A DNA stretch of 12,054 bases, taken from SIG607 sp045590395. Lineage in GTDB: Bacteria; Bacillota; Clostridia; Oscillospirales; Acutalibacteraceae. The notes beneath the pieces are model-generated. The model saw only the letters and a list, made by a program, of their open reading frames with translations. It did no database searches and had not been told where the DNA came from. Each line of letters begins with the position of its first letter. Within the stretch, counting starts at the first letter, position 1. Where the stretch lies: the NCBI GenBank assembly GCA_045590395.1, contig JAZNQX010000016.1, forward strand, positions 1-12,054. Direction: 5' to 3'. The translations under genes were made by a program, and so were the position numbers. Positions 1 through 5,789 of this stretch are shown here, in pieces.

Positions 1-1908
1 TTAACCAAAGAGGCAAAAGAGGGCAGAATTGACCCCGTTATCGGCAGAGAGCAGGAAATAACAAGGGTAATACAGATTCTTTGCCGCAGAACCAAAAACA
101 ACCCCTGCCTTATAGGTGAGCCGGGTGTGGGTAAAACCGCCATTGCAGAGGGCCTTGCCGTTAAAATATCAGAGGGAGATATACCCGAAATTTTAAGGGA
201 TAAAAGGGTTATTTCCCTTGACCTTACGGGCATGGTGGCAGGTACAAAGTACAGAGGTGACTTTGAAGAAAGAATTAAGGCGGCAATAGACGAGGTTAAA
301 AAGGCTAAGGATATAATTTTGTTTATTGACGAGGTGCATACCATAATCGGTGCAGGCTCGGCAGAGGGAAGCACCGACGCGGCAAATATTTTAAAACCCA
401 GTCTTGCCCGTGGTGAGCTTCAGATTATCGGCGCCACCACCACCAGCGAATACAGAAAAAATATTGAAAAGGATGCCGCGCTGGAAAGACGTTTTCAGCC
501 TGTTAATGTGGGAGAGCCAAGTGAACAGGATGCTATAGACATTCTTTTGGGGCTCAGAGAAAAATATGAAGCCCACCACAATGTTAAAATTACTGACCAG
601 GCTATAAAAGCGGCGGTAGAGCTGTCTGCCCGTTATATTACCGACCGTTTTCTTCCCGATAAGGCTATTGACCTAATAGACGAAGCAGGTTCTAGAATCA
701 GACTGTCTGTCTTTACTCAGCCCGATTTCCTTAAAGAACTTGAGGAAAAAATAGACAAAAACGACGAGGAAAAGAACCACGCTATTGAAGGTCAGGATTT
801 CGAAAAGGCGGCAAGGCTCAGGGACGAGGGCAAAAAGCTTAAGGAAGAATATGACCGGCTAAAGAGAAACTGGAAGGAAAATAATTCTTCTGCCGCTACG
901 GTAAATGAAGAAACCGTTGCCGAAATAGTATCTCAGTGGACAGGTGTTCCGGTAGAAAGCCTTACCGAAGAGGAAAGTGAAAGACTGTTAAAGCTTGAGG
1001 ACGAACTGCATAAACGGGTTATCGGTCAAAATGAAGCCGTAACTGCTGTATCAAAGGCAATAAGACGCGGCAGAGTAGGGCTTAAAGATTCCGGTAGGCC
1101 AATAGGTTCATTTATCTTCTTAGGCCCCACGGGTGTTGGTAAAACCGAGCTTTGTAAGGCCTTGGCATTCGCTATGTTCGGTAAGGAATCGGCTATGATA
1201 CGCCTTGATATGTCAGAGTATATGGAAAAGCATACCGTATCCCGTATGATAGGCTCACCTCCCGGATATGTGGGATTTGATGAGGGCGGTCAACTAACCG
1301 AAAAGGTAAGAAGAAACCCTTATTCAGTTGTGCTGTTTGACGAAATAGAAAAGGCGCATCCCGATGTGTTTAATCTTCTGCTTCAGATTCTTGATGACGG
1401 TATTCTTACCGACTCACAAGGCAGAAAAATAGATTTTAAAAATACCGTTATTATTATGACCTCTAATATAGGCGCTCGTCTTATAACCGATAAAAAACAA
1501 GCCTTCGGCTTTGCTGAAAACTCGCCTGAGGCTGAGCACAAAGATATAAAGGAAAAGGTTATGGCTGAGCTTAAAAAAGCCTTCAGACCTGAATTCTTAA
1601 ACCGTGTAGACGATACTATTGTGTTCACTAAGCTTTCAAAAGAGGAAATAGGTAAAATTGCAGGTAATATGCTGTCTTCTCTTGCAAAACGCCTTGAAAA
1701 AATAGGCATCACAGCAACCTTTGATGATTCCGTTAAGGAAAAAATGGCAGAGGTAGGCTTTGATGATGTATACGGCGCTCGACCTCTCCGCCGCGCTATA
1801 CAGACTAAAATTGAAGACGCCCTAAGCGAAAAAATATTAAGCGGAGAAATTAAAGCAGGGGATAAAATCACCATAAAATATGAAGACGAGCTAACTATAA
1901 TTAAATAA
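1..1908 (+). CDS. clpC: ClpC-type AAA+ unfoldase, 5'-truncated by window edge
   Basis: This is a Hsp100/Clp ATPase that unfolds substrates and feeds them to ClpP in the cytoplasm. The frame is open from base 1, so the N-terminal repeat domain lies outside the window; 635 residues remain of the roughly 810 usual for ClpC. Visible in order: D1 Walker A GEPGVGKT (residues 39-46), Walker B with D110/E111, a UVR coiled linker (about 250-285), D2 Walker A GPTGVGKT (375-382), Walker B LFDE with D447, and a C-terminal D2-small domain with GARPLRRAI. The short UVR-bearing linker, rather than a long ClpB-type middle domain, identifies ClpC. AFGF at 501-504 sits where Bacillus ClpC has its ClpP-docking VGF loop, so partnership with ClpP is expected. 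It ends in TAA just before a terminator. Upstream partners (ctsR, mcsA, mcsB) cannot be seen. A GTG at 127 lies inside Walker A and is not a start. Confidence 0.95.
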   Translation, partial: LTKEAKEGRIDPVIGREQEITRVIQILCRRTKNNPCLIGEPGVGKTAIAEGLAVKISEGDIPEILRDKRVISLDLTGMVAGTKYRGDFEERIKAAIDEVKKAKDIILFIDEVHTIIGAGSAEGSTDAANILKPSLARGELQIIGATTTSEYRKNIEKDAALERRFQPVNVGEPSEQDAIDILLGLREKYEAHHNVKITDQAIKAAVELSARYITDRFLPDKAIDLIDEAGSRIRLSVFTQPDFLKELEEKIDKNDEEKNHAIEGQDFEKAARLRDEGKKLKEEYDRLKRNWKENNSSAATVNEETVAEIVSQWTGVPVESLTEEESERLLKLEDELHKRVIGQNEAVTAVSKAIRRGRVGLKDSGRPIGSFIFLGPTGVGKTELCKALAFAMFGKESAMIRLDMSEYMEKHTVSRMIGSPPGYVGFDEGGQLTEKVRRNPYSVVLFDEIEKAHPDVFNLLLQILDDGILTDSQGRKIDFKNTVIIMTSNIGARLITDKKQAFGFAENSPEAEHKDIKEKVMAELKKAFRPEFLNRVDDTIVFTKLSKEEIGKIAGNMLSSLAKRLEKIGITATFDDSVKEKMAEVGFDDVYGARPLRRAIQTKIEDALSEKILSGEIKAGDKITIKYEDELTIIK

Positions 1909-1926
1909 TAAGAATAAAAATGGAAC

Positions 1927-1957
1927 AAAAAAGCACGGTTTCTAACCGCGCTTTTTT
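1927..1957. terminator. Bidirectional intrinsic terminator between convergent genes
   Basis: A 14-bp inverted repeat with one A/C mismatch (arms 1927-1940 and 1944-1957, loop TCT) has six A on the left arm and six T on the right. It therefore gives a G+C-containing stem followed by a U-run on either strand. It lies between the clpC stop (1908) and the stop of the convergent minus-strand gene (1969), so it can serve both. Confidence 0.85.
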
Positions 1958-1968
1958 GATTTATAAAA

Positions 1969-2862
1969 TTACTTAATATGTTTTAATATGTCACTCTTAG
2001 TTTTTTCGTATTCTTCTTGGGTAATTATACCTTTTTCAAGGTAACTGTGTATCTTAGCAACTCGCTTATAGCATTTTTCACGATAAGAAATGCTTTTGTG
2101 CCAATTGTTATTCATTTTCTTAATAGCAACGACAACAAAAGGAATAAGTGCGATAAACAATACTAAGACTACACACATAATCCATATAACATTAAAAACA
2201 TCTACAACATCAGAGTTATTATAATGGTGCCAAGCTGTATCAAAAAAACCATATCCAAATATTGAACCTTCTTCTGTTGTAATTATTGTAGCAATAACAG
2301 GTATAGATGATAAACACGATATAAGTTTGAACTGTTTTTTCAATAATGAGTTAATAGCAACTCCCAAGAATGCACCAAATATTAAGAGTAAAATAATATA
2401 AACTGCTGTTGGATTCCAATTTTCATAATCATTTCTTTTAACATCTTGAACATTCATTGCAATAATAATAGAAAACATAGAAATGATTGTCAAAATGATA
2501 GATGAAACATTTGTGAAAAAGACGAGTTTATCGCTTGGTGAACTATTTTCTGTTATAGCAGATTTAGAAATCCTTATATTCCCTTCATTATTGGCTTGTG
2601 GCTGACAATTTGTTTCTGTCGCTTTAACAGTTTCTTCGGCTTGATTTTTCGAATTGGTATTTATAACTTCATCTGGTGTCATATCATCAATATTAGTTTT
2701 CTCGTCAATTGTGGAAACAGAAGAAGTATTATCTACAACAGTCTCTTCTGTTTTTTCTACTATTTCTGTTGATATAACGAAACCTGCTTCAATTTTATTG
2801 CCACAATATTGGCAAAACTCGCTGTCATCAGGTAATTTGTGATTACATTTGTTGCAAATCAT
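1969..2862 (-). CDS. Zinc-ribbon, four-TM membrane protein with C-terminal SHOCT domain
   Basis: This is the last gene of the minus-strand operon, 297 aa. Residues 3-20 hold a double-CxxC zinc ribbon (C3, C6, C17, C20). A low-complexity acidic/Thr/Asn linker follows (about 28-110), then four hydrophobic segments (about 113-137, 152-174, 179-195, 221-247). The C-terminus (about 262-295) is a helix-GIITQEEYE-helix unit typical of the SHOCT domain, a short oligomerisation module often at the ends of bacterial membrane proteins. Positive charges after TM4 (KKMNNNWHK) suggest that both ends are cytoplasmic. The ATG is supported by AAAGGAGA at 2871-2878, eight bases upstream. The 136-base gap from the previous stop is the only sizeable gap in the operon, but I see no convincing promoter there. 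Function unknown; the family features suggest a scaffold or regulator rather than an enzyme, which is inference. Confidence 0.85.
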   Translation of the reverse strand: MICNKCNHKLPDDSEFCQYCGNKIEAGFVISTEIVEKTEETVVDNTSSVSTIDEKTNIDDMTPDEVINTNSKNQAEETVKATETNCQPQANNEGNIRISKSAITENSSPSDKLVFFTNVSSIILTIISMFSIIIAMNVQDVKRNDYENWNPTAVYIILLLIFGAFLGVAINSLLKKQFKLISCLSSIPVIATIITTEEGSIFGYGFFDTAWHHYNNSDVVDVFNVIWIMCVVLVLFIALIPFVVVAIKKMNNNWHKSISYREKCYKRVAKIHSYLEKGIITQEEYEKTKSDILKHIK

Positions 2863-2998
2863 ATTTTTTCTCTCCTTTAATCATCATGTAAATAACAATA
2901 CATTTGATACCGTTGCGAACATTATTGCATCCTGAATACATACATTCATTGGAAAAGCAGAAGTCATAACTATAAGATTTTTGTAATATACAACCGCT

Positions 2999-3643
2999 TT
3001 AATCAATACTTTTCTGTTCACCGCAAACATGACAAGTATCGGTATCATTAGTAATATCGGCACCACATTTTTTACAGAATTCAATATTTTCTGGTTCTGC
3101 TATCGTAATAGTGGGTTCTTCAACTATTTCAGTACCACACTTGCTACAAAACTTACTGTTATCAATAAGTTTTTCGCCACATTTACGGCAAAAAGAAATT
3201 TTGATAGCTTCTGTGGATATCGGTGCACTTTCATAATCGTATTGCTTGGCATATCCGCCGCATTTTGGACAAGCATTAAAGAAATTCTTGTCTCTGTATC
3301 CGCAGGACTTGCATTCGGTTACACAATTTAAATTTTTATGAGCTTCATCATCTAATATATTTCTTGAATTTAAAATTTTTACGCCATAATGTGAAAATAT
3401 CCAAGTCCATAAGAAATAAGGAGCACCATTTGAAGGTTCGCCATTAATTACTATAAAAAGAAGCATCACAACAAAATTGATTCCATAACAAAGGCACTTA
3501 TATTTTTTCTTTGTTATAGGCTTTTTACTGGTTTTAGCAAAAATAAATGGAAAAGCGCCATATGCCAAAAGTGTAATAACTAATGAAAAAAGTATAATAG
3601 CGAGAAACAATGAAGGGTCTTGATAATATAATTCATAGTTCAT
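2999..3643 (-). CDS. Membrane protein with three C-terminal zinc ribbons
   Basis: A 214-aa protein. The N-terminal third is membrane-embedded: TM about 11-36, a basic loop (AKTSKKPITKKKYK), TM about 49-66, and a third hydrophobic stretch about 74-91. By the positive-inside rule the long C-terminal tail would be cytoplasmic. The tail carries three double-CxxC ribbons: C111/C114-C125/C128, C152/C155-C166/C169 and C190/C193-C204/C207. The first two closely match ribbons of the gene immediately upstream at 3650, so the pair are paralogs. The start is fixed by AAGGAGT at 3652-3658, which overlaps the stop codon of the upstream gene (six bases separate the genes), suggesting translational coupling. 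No catalytic motif seen; function unknown. Possible roles are protein-protein or nucleic-acid binding, or metal sensing. Confidence 0.85.
   Translation of the reverse strand: MNYELYYQDPSLFLAIILFSLVITLLAYGAFPFIFAKTSKKPITKKKYKCLCYGINFVVMLLFIVINGEPSNGAPYFLWTWIFSHYGVKILNSRNILDDEAHKNLNCVTECKSCGYRDKNFFNACPKCGGYAKQYDYESAPISTEAIKISFCRKCGEKLIDNSKFCSKCGTEIVEEPTITIAEPENIEFCKKCGADITNDTDTCHVCGEQKSID
3155..3178 (-). repeat. Direct repeat copy within zinc-ribbon coding sequence (copy 1)
   Basis: This 24-base segment matches 3692-3715 at 23 of 24 positions, including 17 consecutive identical bases (3162-3178 against 3699-3715). It encodes GEKLIDNS in the second ribbon of the 214-aa protein. Weaker similarity extends on both sides and to the first ribbons of both genes, so it is the best-preserved part of a gene duplication and not a mobile repeat. 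Confidence 0.85.
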
Positions 3644-3649
3644 ACCTAT

Positions 3650-4159
3650 TTACTCCTTTATAACTTCTGTTCCGCACTTACGACAGAACTGACTGTTGTC
3701 AATAAGTTTTTCGCCGCATTTTCTGCAAAAGGTAACTTTATCGATTTCTGCAATTTTTTCTTCACTTATTTCTGTTGGTTGACTTATTTTCATACCACAT
3801 TTTGGGCAGGAATCGTTTTCTTTTTTTACTATATGTCCACAATATTTACATTCGACCTCATTATTAGAATCATCTTTGTTTATCGATATACATTGTTTTC
3901 TTATACCATTACATTTTGGGCATATTTCAAAGTATTTTTCATCTCTGTGACCGCATGATATACATTCATAAATGCAATTTTCATTATCATCTGTAGAATC
4001 ATTTTTGTCAGAGACACATAAAGCGACTATTGTGGTTGCTAAAGGTGTAACCAAAAAACTTAAAATGTAATATCCTAAAAAACTTCTTCCTTTACTTTTA
4101 GCGATAAATCCAGGAAGTAATGCCCATAAAGCAACTCCAATTAGTGGTAAATAATCCAT
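3650..4159 (-). CDS. Small two-TM membrane protein with three zinc ribbons
   Basis: A 169-aa protein when started at the ATG at 4159. An in-frame ATG at 4192 would add 11 residues, but it lies inside the upstream gene and has no ribosome site, whereas GGAGG at 4167-4171 is seven bases before the chosen ATG. Residues 4-20 and 27-49 are hydrophobic, separated by KSKGRS, a motif common between paired hydrophobic segments of small bacterial zinc-ribbon proteins. Three ribbons follow: C66/C69-C80/C83, C104/C107-C118/C121 and C145/C148-C159/C162. The first and last match the downstream paralog; the middle one is extra. The basic loop between the two segments predicts, by the positive-inside rule, a tail outside the cell. 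That conflicts with reduced zinc ribbons, so the topology is uncertain. The upstream stop is two bases away. Function unknown. Confidence 0.83.
   Translation of the reverse strand: MDYLPLIGVALWALLPGFIAKSKGRSFLGYYILSFLVTPLATTIVALCVSDKNDSTDDNENCIYECISCGHRDEKYFEICPKCNGIRKQCISINKDDSNNEVECKYCGHIVKKENDSCPKCGMKISQPTEISEEKIAEIDKVTFCRKCGEKLIDNSQFCRKCGTEVIKE
3692..3715 (-). repeat. Direct repeat copy within zinc-ribbon coding sequence (copy 2)
   Basis: This is the partner of 3155-3178 and encodes the same GEKLIDNS segment in the last ribbon of the 169-aa protein. Shared synonymous codon choices indicate common descent by duplication rather than convergence of a short motif. Confidence 0.85.
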
Positions 4160-4161
4160 GT

Positions 4162-5574
4162 TTAATCCTCCATTTCTATTTTGGCGCCACACACATGACA
4201 GAATTTGCTGTCAGACGGTAATAACTGACCACAATTTTTACAAGACAAGGTTAGCTCGGTGTTGTTTGTGGGTTCTGGTATAGGTATATTGTCAATTGGT
4301 GCATCGGTAGTTGCACTTGTAGTATCGGTATTTGTTTTACGGGATAATATGACTGCCACCACAATTATTACTATAATCAAAAACAATATTACGACAGCCA
4401 CTATACCTGAGTTGTTGTTAGAAGTATCTGTTCCGGAATATGTATTATTTGTTGAACTCACGCCAGATATATTAGAATCAGTTGGATATTGCACACTATT
4501 GAGCAAACTTTCAAAATCAGAATACAGTTTATGGGTGCTTGTACCACCAAATTGGAACATATACATCCAACCGTTATCAATATAAAACAATTGTGTCATA
4601 GTAACTGAGATATTAATCCCATATTCATTTGATGTCGCGCTTGGCTCACCTTTGAAATATTGAATTCCGTTATATGCGACGGTTGAAATCTCATCCTCTG
4701 TCAAGTTGCACATTGTAGCTATATCAGATTTTGTGAAAGCAGAATTATTTATATCAGAACGATTATATCCAATTTTATCAGATGCAGGCATCTTGCTCCA
4801 CATATCTGTGCTACCGTAAATAATCGAACAACCGTCTTCCTTTGTGGATATAAACTTAACATCAATATACTCTCGCTCTTTTGTGAAAGCCTCCTGTTTC
4901 CAGTTGGCAGGGACGGTAAAAGTTACACCGCTGTCCGTATCAGTATGAATAAAAGAATTGGTGTTTTCGCCTTGTTCTGCTATAGGGGGACTTTTATCAT
5001 ATTTAATGCTATCTACAATTGTTTTAATAGTCGTCTCTTGTTTTGAAGAAAGACTACCTTCATACGACCGCATAGTAAAGTTCATTGCTTTACCATTGTA
5101 TATCGTGTAATACTGTAATCCGTGAACCGTATTGGCAGTATCTGAAAAATAAATTTTAATAAATTTTGCTTGAGAGTGTTGATATATTTCGTGTTTTGAG
5201 ACATTAATACCATAATCAGTGTATTGACTGACTAAAGAAGTGGCTAAAGTGTTTAACACCGTATCACTCAGCAAACTGAAGTTGCTTAAACTGTTTTCTG
5301 TCATAGTAACAACAACTTCTTCTTTGAGAGTGTTAGTGATGGCATTAAGATAAATGTTACTTGTTTCAAATTGACTAATAAGTACAGATTTTGTAGTATT
5401 TAATTTACTAAAAATTGAGTCGCTGGCAGGTGTATCTCTTGTAATGACCGAATAACCGGTTGGAATAGTTACTTGTAGTTCTAACTCATCAAGGTCGTAT
5501 GTATTAGAAGTTGCAGTAACTGAGATGCTAAATAATAGTGAAAATATAAGTATCCAAATTAAAAATTTTTTCAT
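4162..5574 (-). CDS. Secreted-domain, single-TM protein with cytoplasmic zinc ribbon
   Basis: First gene of the minus-strand operon, 470 aa. Residues 1-22 form a signal peptide (MKKF, a hydrophobic core, then a VTATS-like cleavage region). Residues about 25-193 and 208-364 appear to be two alpha/beta domains of similar plan: a strand ending in IPTGYSV or VPANWKQ, a helical middle, and a closing helix before a proline-containing boundary. This layout recalls PsbP/Mog1-like domains, but that is inference from pattern only. A Ser/Thr/Asn-rich spacer leads to one TM (about 390-411), stop-transfer SRK, a short linker and a C-terminal zinc ribbon (C445, C448, C459, C462). It would therefore have a large outside portion and a small inside ribbon, suggesting a receptor or anchor. 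The ATG has only a weak Shine-Dalgarno (AAGGCGG) and follows a strong promoter. Function unknown. Confidence 0.87.
   Translation of the reverse strand: MKKFLIWILIFSLLFSISVTATSNTYDLDELELQVTIPTGYSVITRDTPASDSIFSKLNTTKSVLISQFETSNIYLNAITNTLKEEVVVTMTENSLSNFSLLSDTVLNTLATSLVSQYTDYGINVSKHEIYQHSQAKFIKIYFSDTANTVHGLQYYTIYNGKAMNFTMRSYEGSLSSKQETTIKTIVDSIKYDKSPPIAEQGENTNSFIHTDTDSGVTFTVPANWKQEAFTKEREYIDVKFISTKEDGCSIIYGSTDMWSKMPASDKIGYNRSDINNSAFTKSDIATMCNLTEDEISTVAYNGIQYFKGEPSATSNEYGINISVTMTQLFYIDNGWMYMFQFGGTSTHKLYSDFESLLNSVQYPTDSNISGVSSTNNTYSGTDTSNNNSGIVAVVILFLIIVIIVVAVILSRKTNTDTTSATTDAPIDNIPIPEPTNNTELTLSCKNCGQLLPSDSKFCHVCGAKIEMED
4167..4171 (-). promoter_or_regulatory. Ribosome binding site that fixes the start at 4159
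   Basis: CCTCC on the plus strand reads GGAGG on the minus strand, seven bases before the ATG at 4159. It lies inside the last codons of the upstream 470-aa gene, so the two genes are probably translationally coupled. It decides against the longer start at 4192. Confidence 0.8.
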
Positions 5575-5594
5575 TACATCGCCGCCTTTACTTT

Positions 5595-5623
5595 ATTATA
5601 TCACATTTAACATAAAATGTAAA
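5595..5623 (-). promoter_or_regulatory. Strong sigma-A promoter of the zinc-ribbon operon
   Basis: Read on the minus strand: -35 TTTACA (5623-5618), a 17-base spacer, and a perfect -10 TATAAT (5600-5595) preceded by TGA, giving an extended -10. Transcription should begin near 5588, leaving a leader of only about 13 bases before the ATG at 5574. No operator is evident within it. This is the best-matching promoter in the window. Confidence 0.8.
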
Positions 5624-5686
5624 TTCTTACATAGGAAATTATTGCTGATAGTAAGTTATTGTATTAAAAATTGGAATTTATGTTGA

Positions 5687-5728
5687 GAGTTAACGAGCGC
5701 GTTCGTGACTCAGACAGTTTTTTTGTCT
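5687..5728. other. Hairpin and T-run in the divergent intergenic region
   Basis: Arms 5687-5696 and 5703-5711 form about nine pairs with one bulged A and one G/T wobble around the loop GCGCGT. Six bases later comes a run of seven T (5718-5724), itself flanked by a 5-bp inverted repeat (AGACA 5712-5716, TGTCT 5724-5728). It may be a weak plus-strand terminator, a regulatory site between the two divergent promoters, or a remnant of DNA exchange. It is G+C-richer than its surroundings. The role is not established. Confidence 0.4.
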
Positions 5729-5756
5729 TGTAATTTTGCAGTAATAAATATATAAT
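5728..5756 (+). promoter_or_regulatory. Probable sigma-A promoter of the topoisomerase-sortase operon
   Basis: TTGTAA (5728-5733, four of six to consensus), a 17-base spacer, and a perfect TATAAT (5751-5756). The start site would fall near 5763, leaving about 27 bases of leader that include the ribosome binding site. The -35 overlaps the end of the preceding hairpin. Confidence 0.65.
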
Positions 5757-5774
5757 ATATTATGAATTAGAATG

Positions 5775-5782
5775 AAAGGGGG
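5775..5782 (+). promoter_or_regulatory. Ribosome binding site that fixes the start at 5790
   Basis: AAAGGGGG lies seven bases before the ATG at 5790. An in-frame ATG at 5772 would place this purine run inside the coding sequence, encoding KGG, and would put six residues before the conserved LLIIAEKPS opening of the toprim domain. The later start is preferred. Confidence 0.8.
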
Positions 5783-5789
5783 AAAAGAT

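Noticed and set aside
127..1908. ClpB instead of ClpC
   Set aside because: The long coiled-coil middle domain of ClpB is absent, and a UVR motif plus a ClpP-docking loop are present.
1383..1928. A 181-codon minus-strand open frame opposite the end of clpC
   Set aside because: It lies wholly over conserved ClpC D2 coding sequence, has no ribosome site and shows no family resemblance; it is an antisense shadow.
2884..3084. A 66-codon hydrophobic frame overlapping the end of the 214-aa ribbon gene
   Set aside because: It has no Shine-Dalgarno sequence, overlaps real zinc-ribbon codons in another frame, and its hydrophobicity comes from A+T-rich composition.
3134..3730. Repeated cysteine-codon segments considered as a CRISPR-like or mobile repeat
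   Set aside because: There are only two strong copies, within coding frame and encoding the same protein motif; a gene duplication explains them.
5687..5728. A tRNA or riboswitch in the divergent spacer
   Set aside because: The region is too short for a known riboswitch fold and lacks a cloverleaf or a CCA-adjacent acceptor pattern; only a simple hairpin and T-run can be supported.
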